Assembly: GCF_014652695.1 (NCBI RefSeq)
Contig: NZ_BMZH01000005.1
Location: 62,001 to 126,000 of the forward strand
DNA from: Algimonas arctica
GTDB taxonomy: Bacteria; Pseudomonadota; Alphaproteobacteria; Caulobacterales; Maricaulaceae
Direction of reading: 5' to 3'
DNA length: 64,000 nt
Made by a program: the position numbers and the translations under genes. Within the stretch, counting starts at the first letter, position 1. Every line of letters begins with the position of its first letter. The notes below the pieces were generated by a model that was not told where the DNA came from, searched no databases, and saw only the letters and a list, made by a program, of their open reading frames with translations. Of the stretch, positions 34,372 to 43,086 are shown in pieces.

Positions 34372-35057
34372 GGCCTGTTGACGCCGACAATCGTCTTGGC
34401 GAGTTCCGCCGTCGTTGCCGCATCCGGCCCGTAGGCGTTCGCATGAATCGCATCGGCAAATTCTTTGTTCACAGGCGCGCCACCGACCATGACTGGCAGG
34501 TTTTTGAGCATATTGCGCTTGTCTAAATCTTCGATCACCACGCTCATATAGGGCATCGTCGTTGTTAGCAGCGCGCTCATGCCGAGGATGTGCGGGTCGT
34601 GTTTATCAATGGCTTCGAGGAATTCATCAATCGATGTGTTGATGCCGAGATCGAACACTTCAAAGCCCGCCCCTTCCAGCATCATGCCGACGAGATTCTT
34701 GCCGATATCGTGGATATCGCCCTTGACCGTGCCAATGACAACGCGCCCGGTTGAAGTCTGCGTGTCGGAGGCCGCGAGGATTGGGCGCAGCAAATTCATG
34801 CCGCCCTTCATCGCATTGGCGGCAGACAGGACTTCGGGAACAAACAAAATACCATCGGCGAAATCGAGGCCGACGATGCGCATTGCATCGACAAGGCTCT
34901 CTTTGAGGATACGGTTCGCGTCCCAGCCGCGGTTGAGCAATATCTGCGTTCCTTCGGCAATTTCCGGTCCCATCCCGTCATAGAGATCGTCTTTCATCTG
35001 CTCGACAAGTTCGTCATCGGACAATTCAGCCAGGATCAATTCAGGTTCATCGCTCAT
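34368..35057 (-). CDS. Corrinoid (B12)-binding methyl carrier protein
   Basis: A 229-residue two-domain protein of the MtaC/MttC/MtgC class. An N-terminal helical cap (about 10-90, including ILFVPEVLSAANAMKGGMNL) leads to the Rossmann B12 domain (about 100-225). His116 in GDIHDIGKN is the lower-axial cobalt ligand, followed by GFEVFDLGINTSIDEF and VMVGGAPVN. It carries a methyl group on cobalt between a substrate methyltransferase and the folate enzyme. It is the first gene of the operon; ATG 35057 is preferred over longer frames. The upstream 82 bp to DUF1289 hold an AT-rich inverted repeat. Confidence 0.92.
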   Translation of the reverse strand: MSDEPELILAELSDDELVEQMKDDLYDGMGPEIAEGTQILLNRGWDANRILKESLVDAMRIVGLDFADGILFVPEVLSAANAMKGGMNLLRPILAASDTQTSTGRVVIGTVKGDIHDIGKNLVGMMLEGAGFEVFDLGINTSIDEFLEAIDKHDPHILGMSALLTTTMPYMSVVIEDLDKRNMLKNLPVMVGGAPVNKEFADAIHANAYGPDAATTAELAKTIVGVNRP

Positions 35058-35092
35058 GAAAACCGCCTTATGTGAGCCCTGCTGAAAAGTCG

Positions 35093-35112
35093 ATATAAAA
35101 AAACCTTTATAT
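35093..35112. promoter_or_regulatory. AT-rich inverted repeat, candidate operator of the corrinoid operon
   Basis: ATATAAA-AAAACC-TTTATAT is a perfect seven-base dyad in the divergent region between the corrinoid protein gene and DUF1289. It would suit a MarR/TetR-type dimer; the regulator is unknown. Confidence 0.4.
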
Positions 35113-35139
35113 GTTAATATTTCGGCGCTAGAGGGGCGT

Positions 35140-35403
35140 ATGGCAAATGATATGACCCCTGAAGAGATTGCAGCGCTCGAGCCTGTTGAATCCCCCTGCA
35201 TGCTGATTTGTGCGATGGACCGCGACAGCGGCCATTGCTTTGGCTGTGGCCGAACGACGGACGAAATTGCCTATTGGGGATTACGGACCAAGGATGAGCG
35301 CGACGCGATCATGGCCGAGCTGCCCGCACGCCTGCCGCCGTTGAAGGTAAAGCTGGAAGAACGGCGCGCGAAACGTCGCGTTAATCGGCGGAACAGAGGC
35401 TAA
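35140..35403 (+). CDS. DUF1289 family protein
   Basis: An 87-residue protein with the DUF1289 zinc-type motif: SPCMLICAMDRDSGHCFGCG, four cysteines at about 20, 24, 33 and 36, followed by RTTDEIAYWGLRTKDERDAI. The C-terminus is strongly basic. Family members are small cytosolic proteins common in proteobacteria with no assigned role; the cysteine cluster probably binds zinc or iron-sulphur. It is divergent from the corrinoid operon and convergent with holC, overlapping it by 4 bp. Confidence 0.88.
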   Translation: MANDMTPEEIAALEPVESPCMLICAMDRDSGHCFGCGRTTDEIAYWGLRTKDERDAIMAELPARLPPLKVKLEERRAKRRVNRRNRG

Positions 35404-35858
35404 GCCTTCTTCTCCCAGCCCCCGTTTGAGGTTTGTTGCCAGTAGCTCATCGCCGCGCCGCGCTCTTTAAGCGCTTTCCAGCGCCCGCGTTCGCGCTGCA
35501 CGGCCTCTTGTGAGCGACCATCAATCATCACCATGACGCGGGACACACCATCACCTAACGTCACATCCGCGCCATCAATCAAGAAAACAGCGTCGAACCC
35601 TTCAGCCGTTTCGGTCGTGTTCGCGAGCAAAATGGGTTGTTGATCCGCGCGGCCTTGGTCTTCGCGACCATGCGGCAGAAAGCTGTGGTCCTGATAGGTC
35701 CAGAGATAGTCATCCCAATCGGCGAGATCAGAGCCGTTTGGCAGGCGCACCAAAGCGCGCCAACCCTTTGAGAGTGTTTTAGAGAGTAAATCCGGCAGCA
35801 CGCCTTTCAGCGTGCTGGCTTCGAGGTGGTAGAACCAATATTCGGGTTGGTCTGACAA
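35400..35858 (-). CDS. holC: DNA polymerase III chi subunit
   Basis: A 152-residue clamp-loader accessory protein that links the replisome to single-strand binding protein. The family features are the N-terminal WFYHLEASTLKGVLPDLL, a WRALVRLPNGSDLADWDDYLWTY-like stretch near 33-55, FLPHG near 60 and PILLANT near 75. It lies 1 bp after pepA, the same pepA-holC order as in E. coli, and this supports the call. Alphaproteobacterial chi proteins are diverged, but the core motifs are clear. Confidence 0.9.
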   Translation of the reverse strand: MSDQPEYWFYHLEASTLKGVLPDLLSKTLSKGWRALVRLPNGSDLADWDDYLWTYQDHSFLPHGREDQGRADQQPILLANTTETAEGFDAVFLIDGADVTLGDGVSRVMVMIDGRSQEAVQRERGRWKALKERGAAMSYWQQTSNGGWEKKA

Positions 35859-35859
35859 A

Positions 35860-37368
35860 TCAGCCTTCGTGATTATCGGCGATCCAACGGTTCAGCAAGC
35901 GTACACCAAAGCCCGTCCCGAACGTCGTTTCGCGCGGATCCGTGCGTTGGTTTTTCATGCCCGTGCCCGCGATATCTAAATGCGCCCATGGCGTATCCTT
36001 ACCGACGAAACGTTTGAGGAATTGCGCCGCGGTGATGGAACCGGCTGCGCGTCCGCCAATATTTTTCATATCGGCATTGGGCGAGTTCAGCAGTTTATCG
36101 TAACTCTTAGCCAACGGCAGACGCCAGACTTTGTCAGTGGATGCTTCGCCCGCTAGGCTGATTTGTTCCGCCAAACCGTCATCGTTGGAGAACAGACCCG
36201 CATGATCATGACCCAGCGCGATAATGATCGCGCCTGTCAGTGTTGCGAGATCGATCACGGCGGCCGGTTTGTATTTCGTGATGCCGTAATGCAGCGCATC
36301 CGCCAGCACGAGTCGGCCTTCGGCGTCTGTATTCTGCACTTCGATGGTCTGTCCGCTCATGGAGGTCACGATATCGCCCGGGTTTTGCGCGCGGCCATCC
36401 GGCATGTTTTCAACCATGCCAATAATCCCGATCACGTTGGCCTTGGCTTTGCGTTTGGCCAGCGCCATCATCGTGCCGGATACCGCCGCAGAGCCGCCCA
36501 TGTCGCCCTTCATGTCCCACATATTCGCGCCGGGCTTGAGGCTGATACCGCCGCTATCAAAGGTGACACCTTTGCCGACGAGCATGGCAGGCTTGTCGCC
36601 CTTTTTGCCGCCGTTCCAATGCATAACAACCAGTTTACTCTCACGTTCAGAGCCGACACCGACACCGAGCAGTGCCCACATGCCAAGCGCTTCCATCTCC
36701 GCTTCGCCAAGCACTTCTACCTCGACACCAATCTCTGACAACGTCTGCAAACGCGCCGCATAATTAGCGGGGAAGATAACATTGGGCGGCTCATTCACGA
36801 GGTCACGCGCAAACACGATGCCGTCACCAATCGGGCCATAATAATTATCATACGCTTTTTGCGCGGCGTCCGGATCATCTGTCGCGACATGGACGGCGGC
36901 GAGCGGCTTTGTTTTGGATAGGGTCGCTTTGGATTTATGGCGATTGAACGCATATGTCGCGAGACGCGCCCCCAGCGCCGCCCGGGCAGCATCATCAGCG
37001 GTCGCATCGGAGCCGCCCAGATGAATGGTCAGGTTACGAATGCCCGAACCTGTCATCGCTTTAGCAGTTTCAGCGACGGCCATTTCATAATCAAAGGTCT
37101 CTGAGGTCCCGCGCGCCCGAACATAAACCTTTACGGTCGCATCGCCGTTCGACACAAATGTCGAGAATTTCTGCCCCGACTTGCCCTTAAAGCCTGTCGC
37201 TTCGGCAACAGCATCCAAGCCTGCATTTGGATAAAGGCGATCATAACCAGAATTTTTGCCATGATCGGCAATGACAAGCGCCGCGCCCTGTGTCGCGGCC
37301 TCATCTTTTACGAAAGTGACTGTGACCGTTTCGGTCAGGTCAGCGGAATTATTGTCTGAAGTAGCCAT
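35860..37368 (-). CDS. pepA: Leucyl aminopeptidase (M17)
   Basis: A 502-residue cytosolic metalloexopeptidase releasing N-terminal residues. The two-metal site is intact: GKGVTFDSGGISLKP supplies Lys and Asp, MKGDMGGSAAV a third ligand, and NTDAEGRLVLADAL the Asp/Glu pair plus the catalytic Arg. The N-terminal macro-like domain (about 1-170) is present. ATG 37368 is the likely start; an in-frame TTG at 37377 would add three residues. Upstream, 145 bp separate it from divergent lptF, as in the enterobacterial pepA/lptFG locus. Confidence 0.95.
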   Translation of the reverse strand: MATSDNNSADLTETVTVTFVKDEAATQGAALVIADHGKNSGYDRLYPNAGLDAVAEATGFKGKSGQKFSTFVSNGDATVKVYVRARGTSETFDYEMAVAETAKAMTGSGIRNLTIHLGGSDATADDAARAALGARLATYAFNRHKSKATLSKTKPLAAVHVATDDPDAAQKAYDNYYGPIGDGIVFARDLVNEPPNVIFPANYAARLQTLSEIGVEVEVLGEAEMEALGMWALLGVGVGSERESKLVVMHWNGGKKGDKPAMLVGKGVTFDSGGISLKPGANMWDMKGDMGGSAAVSGTMMALAKRKAKANVIGIIGMVENMPDGRAQNPGDIVTSMSGQTIEVQNTDAEGRLVLADALHYGITKYKPAAVIDLATLTGAIIIALGHDHAGLFSNDDGLAEQISLAGEASTDKVWRLPLAKSYDKLLNSPNADMKNIGGRAAGSITAAQFLKRFVGKDTPWAHLDIAGTGMKNQRTDPRETTFGTGFGVRLLNRWIADNHEG

Positions 37369-37513
37369 GACGTCCAATACAGGTAATATATGTTGAGTTC
37401 GTAATCGTCTTCTGTCTGGTAATGCGCGACGCTTGGAATTAAAAGCCGCTTAAGCGAATGATACGCATTCATCGCAGGCAATATACTCAACAAAAGGTCA
37501 ATATTTTTCCCTT

Positions 37514-38692
37514 ATGCCGCTTTTACAGCGATATCTCTGGACGCAAGCCTTCTGGCCCACCGTCATGACACTGGCAGCCTTAACCCTGCTGGCGCTATTA
37601 ACGCAGTCATTACAGACACTCGACCTGATTGTGGAGAACCGCCAGAGCGCACTCACCTTCCTGAAAATCACAGGGTTAGCTTTGCCGCAGCTAATCGGCA
37701 TCATTCTACCGCTCGCGGCTTTTATGGCCGCACTTTACGCGCTCAACCGTATGAATGGCGATTCGGAAATCATCGTCGCGAAAGCCGCCGGGGCGTCTCC
37801 TTGGCAGATCGGGTCACCGCTCATTCGCCTCGGAATCTTAGCGTTGGTCGTCCACTTGCTGATTACGCTGTTCATTCAACCCTCTGCCTTCCGCGAAATG
37901 CGCGCCGAAATTCTCGAGGTTAGAACAGATTTAGCCTCGCAGTTGGTTCAAGCTGGGGAATTTGTGAGTCCGACCCGCAATCTTACACTTTACGCACGCA
38001 ACATCGGCGTGGGCGGCGAATTGCAGGACGTCTTGATCCATGACGCGCGTGACCCCGAAGATGTTATTACTCACACGGCCAAAACAGGCGTCGTCCAACG
38101 TACACCCGCCGGGGCCGCATTACTGCTGAGCGACGGCACGGTCCAACAACAGCTCCCTGACGGCTCACTGGATGTCATTCAGTTCAAAAACTATCGGCTC
38201 GACCTCTCGGACGCGTTTGCGTTTGATACGCGGCTCAGGCTGAAACCCTCTGATTTATATTTGCACGAATTACTCCGGCCTGACCCTCGCAATTTCATTT
38301 ACGGCACACAGAAACAGGAATTTGGCGCCGAAGGACATTCGCGGCTTGCCGCACCACTTTATAATGTTGCCCTCATTATGCTGGCGCTCTGTTTTATGGT
38401 GCGTGGGGAACATCAACGCCTCGGCTATTCCCGCCGGATCATTATTTGCGCGGCGCTGGGCTTTATATTGCGCATTCTTGGATTCGCAGCCGCTTCAGCG
38501 GCGGAAGCCGACACGGCGTTGAATGCGGTGCAATATGCTATCCCGGGGCTCATAATTCTACTGGGCGGCGTGTATCTGAGTCGTCGGGGTCGCGTGCGCA
38601 AGCGCGGATCAAGGCGCCGTATTGCCGCTTACGAAGCCGGCCTCGCCGCCATGACCGGTTCTAAAGCACAGCCTTTAGATGCAGCCTACTGA
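37514..38692 (+). CDS. lptF: LPS export permease LptF
   Basis: A 392-residue inner-membrane subunit of the LptB2FG transporter, which extracts LPS and passes it to LptC/LptA. There are six membrane helices in two sets (about 20-120 and 280-365) around a periplasmic beta-jellyroll (about 130-260). NRMNGDSEIIVAKAAGASPW near 76-95 is the LptF coupling signature. The C-terminus is basic. The stop overlaps the lptG start (TGATG), so the two partners are made together. Confidence 0.93.
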   Translation: MPLLQRYLWTQAFWPTVMTLAALTLLALLTQSLQTLDLIVENRQSALTFLKITGLALPQLIGIILPLAAFMAALYALNRMNGDSEIIVAKAAGASPWQIGSPLIRLGILALVVHLLITLFIQPSAFREMRAEILEVRTDLASQLVQAGEFVSPTRNLTLYARNIGVGGELQDVLIHDARDPEDVITHTAKTGVVQRTPAGAALLLSDGTVQQQLPDGSLDVIQFKNYRLDLSDAFAFDTRLRLKPSDLYLHELLRPDPRNFIYGTQKQEFGAEGHSRLAAPLYNVALIMLALCFMVRGEHQRLGYSRRIIICAALGFILRILGFAAASAAEADTALNAVQYAIPGLIILLGGVYLSRRGRVRKRGSRRRIAAYEAGLAAMTGSKAQPLDAAY

Positions 38693-39786
38693 TGCCTCTC
38701 ACTCTGTTTCGATATATCTTGTTCCGCGCTGCCCGTAGCGTTTTGGTCGCGTTTCTCGTCGTCACGAGCATCATCATGTTGGTCGACTTCGTCGAAGCCA
38801 ACCGCGATCTCGGGTCCGATGTCGATGTATCGTCGTTCCAGCTCCTCACGCTGACCCTGCTCGAAATACCGAGCCTGATTGAACAGACCATCCCCTTTGT
38901 CGTGCTCTTCGGGATGATTGGCGCGATTAACGGCATGAACCGACGCTCTGAACTGATTGTGATGCGCGCGTCGGGTCTATCCGCCTGGTCGATTATTCGA
39001 CCGTGTTTGTGGCTAGCCGGGCTTCTTGGCATCGGCTGGGCGATGGCGTTCAACCCGATTGCATCCCGCATGTATGATCAATTCGAGGTCAAGTCCGCTG
39101 AGTGGCTTGGCGACGGCCCCCGTAACATGGAAGACACGGTTTGGCTGCGCGAAGGCCGCGGCGATCAGCAGATCGTCATCCGCGCCGAGTCCGTCAATCT
39201 CTCGACCCGCACGCTGACCAATGCGACGTTTCTTCTGATGGACGTGGGTCCCGACGGAAACACGCAGTTTGCAAGACGCTTCGATGCCGGATCTGCCCAG
39301 CTCATCACGCAAGGCTACTGGCAATTGGTTGATGTGATTGAAAACGCGCCCGGCGAAGCCATGCAGAAACTCGAAGCGATTTCGCTCCCCACATCGATTG
39401 ATAAGGATGAATTGGCCGAACAAGCCGATGGGAACTCGAACGCAGGGTTTTGGTCCATGCCGAAAACAATCCGCGACAATGAAGCCGCCGGTTTTTCTGC
39501 CCGTGAATTGCGTTTACGTTTTAATCGCCTGCTCTCGCTCCCGATCATGTTGATTGCGATGACTTTCATCGCCGGAGGCGTGTCTATGAGCCTGACACGA
39601 GAGGGCGGGACATTGCTCCTAATGATCATCGGCGCAGGACTGGGGTTTGGCGTATTTTTCGCCGATTCCATGGTCGGCGCATTCGGAGAAGTTGCCATCG
39701 TTCCCGTCATTGCGGCAGCGTGGTCTGTGCCATTGATCGTATTGATGTTAGGCATCAGCCACCTCGCCCACATTGAAGATGGGTAA
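38692..39786 (+). CDS. lptG: LPS export permease LptG
   Basis: A 364-residue partner of LptF with the same topology: helices near 15-35, 60-80, 98-118, a periplasmic jellyroll, then three helices near 275-360. NGMNRRSELIVMRASGLSAW near 81-100 is the LptG coupling helix. In most alphaproteobacteria lptD follows, but here the next gene, 145 bp on, is surA. The permease pair therefore lacks its outer-membrane partner in this locus. Confidence 0.93.
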   Translation: MPLTLFRYILFRAARSVLVAFLVVTSIIMLVDFVEANRDLGSDVDVSSFQLLTLTLLEIPSLIEQTIPFVVLFGMIGAINGMNRRSELIVMRASGLSAWSIIRPCLWLAGLLGIGWAMAFNPIASRMYDQFEVKSAEWLGDGPRNMEDTVWLREGRGDQQIVIRAESVNLSTRTLTNATFLLMDVGPDGNTQFARRFDAGSAQLITQGYWQLVDVIENAPGEAMQKLEAISLPTSIDKDELAEQADGNSNAGFWSMPKTIRDNEAAGFSARELRLRFNRLLSLPIMLIAMTFIAGGVSMSLTREGGTLLLMIIGAGLGFGVFFADSMVGAFGEVAIVPVIAAAWSVPLIVLMLGISHLAHIEDG

Positions 39787-39931
39787 TGACCGATAATTAA
39801 GGCTCGGCACGGGATTCCAAGCCTATATCATGATAAGATAAAGAGCCGCGCCCCGCGATTGCCGGGATGCCGATAGGACGTTAAGACAGGGGCTAATATG
39901 CGGCTCCCCGCAAAGAAGGCATGAAGACGCT

Positions 39932-41200
39932 ATGATGACATCATCGCTCAGCAAACTGGCACTAACAGCCGTTCTCGCCCTATCTGGCGTGACATCGGCG
40001 CTGGCACAAACTCAACCCCAAGGGGGCCCCTCCCCCACCGCGCATTCAATTGCGGCTGTGGTCAATAGCGATATTATTACCAGCCATGACTTGCGCCAGC
40101 GCGTGCTCTTCATGCTCGCTACGACAGGGGTTGATCGTAACGAAGAAACCCTCGTGCGGATCCAGAATCAAGCGCTTCGGAATCTTGTCGATGAACATTT
40201 GCAAATGCAGGAAGCGGAAAAGTTTGAACTGACCATCGACGATGCGGAAGTGAACCAAAATGTCGGCCGCCTCATTGGTCGCAATGGTTTGGACCCACAA
40301 GAGGTCGTGCAACGGCTGGCCGATGTTGGGGTGTCGATTGACACGCTGCGCGATCAGGTGCGGTCGGAAATCGCTTGGCAACGCATCGTCAATGGTCTGT
40401 TCGGGCAAAGAATTCGTATTTCCGATACGGTGATCGACGAAACATTAAATCGGATTTCCGCGACGGCTGACCAACCGTCCTACCGTATGGCCGAGATTTA
40501 CATTGAAGCCTCTGAAGACATTGGCGGACCCACCGGCGCCCTCGATGGCGCCAAAGCGATGATCTCACAACTGGCCCAAGGCGCGCCTTTTGCCCTATTG
40601 GCACAGCAATTTTCGAGTGCGTCCACGGCCGCGTCCGGGGGTGACATGGGATTTGTCAAAGCTGGCGACGTTCGGCCTGAAATCGCAGCCGTCATCCCGG
40701 AACTCGATGATGGGGAAGTGTCAGAGCCAATTATCGTTCCCGGCGGTGTTTATGTTGTCGCGATCATCGAACGTCAGGTTTCCGAGAATGATACGCTCTA
40801 TAAGTTGGCACAACTGACGGCGACAGCAGATGATTTTGAAACCGCCAGTGCGCGCTTGGACGCGATGCGCGACCAGATTACGACCTGCGACGCTCTCAAA
40901 GACTTGGCTGACGCCAATGAAGATTTGACGACAGCGTCAATGGGCGAACTTAAAGCCTCCGACATGGGTGAATCCATGATCACGATGCTGGCTGATACGG
41001 GTGTCGGCGAAATGTCTGAACCTGTCGAGCGCCCCACGGGCGCATCGGGCGTTGTTGTGTGCGAACGTGAATTAACGGGCTCGCAAATTCCAACCCGTGA
41101 CGCGATTGAAGATCGGTTGATGGACACGCAACTCGCCCAAGCATCACGCCGTCACCTGCGGGATCTACGTCGCAAGGCCGCGATTTCGGTGCGCGGATAA
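39932..41200 (+). CDS. surA: SurA-type periplasmic chaperone/peptidyl-prolyl isomerase
   Basis: A 422-residue exported protein with a 25-residue signal peptide ending in ALA. The SurA N-terminal domain (about 35-170, AVVNSDIITSHDLRQRV, helical) is followed by a parvulin rotamase domain (about 185-275; SSASTAASGGDMGFVKAGDV) and a second, degenerate one (about 280-390). It helps outer-membrane proteins fold, including LptD. Position before pdxA and rsmA is canonical. Two adjacent ATGs exist; the first is used here. The 145 bp upstream hold no gene. Confidence 0.9.
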   Translation: MMTSSLSKLALTAVLALSGVTSALAQTQPQGGPSPTAHSIAAVVNSDIITSHDLRQRVLFMLATTGVDRNEETLVRIQNQALRNLVDEHLQMQEAEKFELTIDDAEVNQNVGRLIGRNGLDPQEVVQRLADVGVSIDTLRDQVRSEIAWQRIVNGLFGQRIRISDTVIDETLNRISATADQPSYRMAEIYIEASEDIGGPTGALDGAKAMISQLAQGAPFALLAQQFSSASTAASGGDMGFVKAGDVRPEIAAVIPELDDGEVSEPIIVPGGVYVVAIIERQVSENDTLYKLAQLTATADDFETASARLDAMRDQITTCDALKDLADANEDLTTASMGELKASDMGESMITMLADTGVGEMSEPVERPTGASGVVVCERELTGSQIPTRDAIEDRLMDTQLAQASRRHLRDLRRKAAISVRG

Positions 41201-41213
41201 CCCCGGCCAACAC

Positions 41214-42230
41214 ATGACGCATAAGCCGATGAAGCCGCTGGCCCTGACCATGGGTGACCCGGCGGGCATTGGCCCTGAGATTACGTGGAAGGCCTGGGAA
41301 CGCCTGCGCGGTGAACCTGATCTGGCCTTCGCTGTGATCGCGCCGCCGGTTGCGCTGACCCGCGTTTCGCGCAGCGATCATCCAATCCAAATCATCACGG
41401 ACCTCGCAGACGTCAGGGCCTGTTTCGCGGACGCCCTCCCGGTTCTTCCGATTGAAGGCAATGCCGCCCGCCCCGGGGAGCCGGACCCGATCCACGCGGA
41501 CACCATCACGCGCAGCATACAAACCGCCGTGACGCTTTGCCTGTCGCACGACGCGGACGCGGTTGTGACCAATCCGATTGCCAAAGATGTTTTATACCGG
41601 GCCGGGTTTTCCTTTCCCGGCCATACGGAATATCTCGGGTCGCTCTGCGCAGGTGTAGACGCGCCCTACCATCCCGGCCCGGTCATGATGCTCACCGCAC
41701 AGGACTTGCGGGTCGGCCTCGCCACAATTCATATCTCTCTGCGAGACGTTCCCCAGACGATCACGTCAACGGTTGTGATGAATACGGCCCGCACGCTTCT
41801 GGGGGCCTTATCGCAAGACTTCGGCATCAAACATCCGCGCCTCGCCGTGTGTGGGCTCAATCCTCACGCCGGAGAGAACGGCGCCCTTGGGTCCGAAGAA
41901 CAAGACATTATCAATCCGGTCTGTCGCCTGCTCCGCGCGGAGGGCCATCAGGTCACGGACGCCCTGCCCGCCGACACATTGTTTCATGCTGAGGCCCGCC
42001 TGACCTATGACGGCGTTCTCTCTATGTATCACGATCAGGGGCTAATCCCGGTCAAGACACTGGACTTCCACGGCGGGGTCAACGTCACGCTTGGTCTGCC
42101 AATCGTCCGAACTTCACCCGACCACGGCACCGCCTTTGGCATCGCCGGACACGGCATTGCGCGACCCGACTCGCTCATCGCCGCCCTACGCAAAGCCCGC
42201 GAGATTGCGACACATCGTTATGCCCCATAG
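41214..42230 (+). CDS. pdxA: 4-hydroxythreonine-4-phosphate dehydrogenase
   Basis: A 338-residue enzyme of pyridoxal phosphate synthesis, oxidising 4-phosphohydroxy-L-threonine with NAD. Signatures: LTMGDPAGIGPEITWKAW near 12-29, VTNPIAKDVLYRAGF near 121-135 and GHTEYLGSLC (metal His), then GLNPHAGENGALGSEEQDII and YHDQGLIPVKTLDFHGGVN. These supply the metal-binding His/Asp residues. It follows surA by 13 bp, and its last 11 bp overlap the rsmA start. Confidence 0.95.
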   Translation: MTHKPMKPLALTMGDPAGIGPEITWKAWERLRGEPDLAFAVIAPPVALTRVSRSDHPIQIITDLADVRACFADALPVLPIEGNAARPGEPDPIHADTITRSIQTAVTLCLSHDADAVVTNPIAKDVLYRAGFSFPGHTEYLGSLCAGVDAPYHPGPVMMLTAQDLRVGLATIHISLRDVPQTITSTVVMNTARTLLGALSQDFGIKHPRLAVCGLNPHAGENGALGSEEQDIINPVCRLLRAEGHQVTDALPADTLFHAEARLTYDGVLSMYHDQGLIPVKTLDFHGGVNVTLGLPIVRTSPDHGTAFGIAGHGIARPDSLIAALRKAREIATHRYAP

Positions 42231-43086
42231 CGCGCTAGAGCGTCTTCCGACGCTGCACGAAACCCTCCAAATTCATAAGCTACGGGCGGACAAATCGCTC
42301 GGGCAACACTTTCTTCTCGACCTCAACCTGACGCGCAGCATCGCCCGCCTCGCGAAGCCGCTGGACGGCGTCAATGTTATTGAAATTGGCCCCGGTCCGG
42401 GCGGATTAACACGCGCTTTGATCTTGGAAGGCGCAGAACGCGTGCTGGCCGTCGAAATGGATGACCGGTTTTTGCCGCCGCTCAAACATATTGCTCTCGT
42501 CACTGACCGGCTCGACATCCATCACGGCGACGGTTTGAAGGTAGATTTTGCCGACGCCTTGCCCGCCCCGCGTAAAATTGTGGCCAACCTCCCCTATAAT
42601 GTCGGCACGAAAATGCTGATCAATTGGATGACCATTCGGCCGCGCTTTTGGGAACAAATGGTGCTGATGTTTCAGCTTGAGGTCGCCGCGCGGATTTGCG
42701 CCCAACCCGGCGACAATGCTTATGGTCGCTTGGCCGTCCTCTGCCAAAGTGTGGGGGACTGCCGCATTGCGATGGAAGTGCCCGCCCGGCTCTTCACGCC
42801 GCCGCCCAAAGTGGACAGCGCTGTGGTCGTCATTGATCCGTTGGACGAGCCATTTGAAGACCTGAAAAGTCTGGGCGAACTCACACACGCCTGCTTCGGG
42901 CAGCGCCGAAAAATGATGCGCGCGTCATTAAAAGGTTACGCCAAGCGCAAGAATATCGACTTAGCCGCGTGGTTAGCCGCCGCAGACGTTGATCCGCAAG
43001 CGCGTCCAGAAACCATCCCAGTGGAAACGTTTCAGCGCTTAGTGTCGCTAGTTCCGCGCGAGACTAAGTCATCGTCTTCGACCTGA
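42220..43086 (+). CDS. rsmA: 16S rRNA (A1518/A1519) dimethyltransferase
   Basis: A 288-residue SAM methyltransferase (KsgA) that dimethylates the two adenines near the 3' end of 16S rRNA during 30S maturation. SAM motif I is VIEIGPGPGGLTRAL near 52-66. The acidic VEMDDRFL follows, and the catalytic NLPYNVGTKM motif is near 126-135. The C-terminal domain contains the FGQRRKMMRASLKGY stretch. I use ATG 42220, which overlaps the pdxA stop, because earlier in-frame codons lie within pdxA. Its 3' 55 bp overlap the convergent membrane-protein gene. Confidence 0.94.
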   Translation: MPHSALERLPTLHETLQIHKLRADKSLGQHFLLDLNLTRSIARLAKPLDGVNVIEIGPGPGGLTRALILEGAERVLAVEMDDRFLPPLKHIALVTDRLDIHHGDGLKVDFADALPAPRKIVANLPYNVGTKMLINWMTIRPRFWEQMVLMFQLEVAARICAQPGDNAYGRLAVLCQSVGDCRIAMEVPARLFTPPPKVDSAVVVIDPLDEPFEDLKSLGELTHACFGQRRKMMRASLKGYAKRKNIDLAAWLAAADVDPQARPETIPVETFQRLVSLVPRETKSSSST

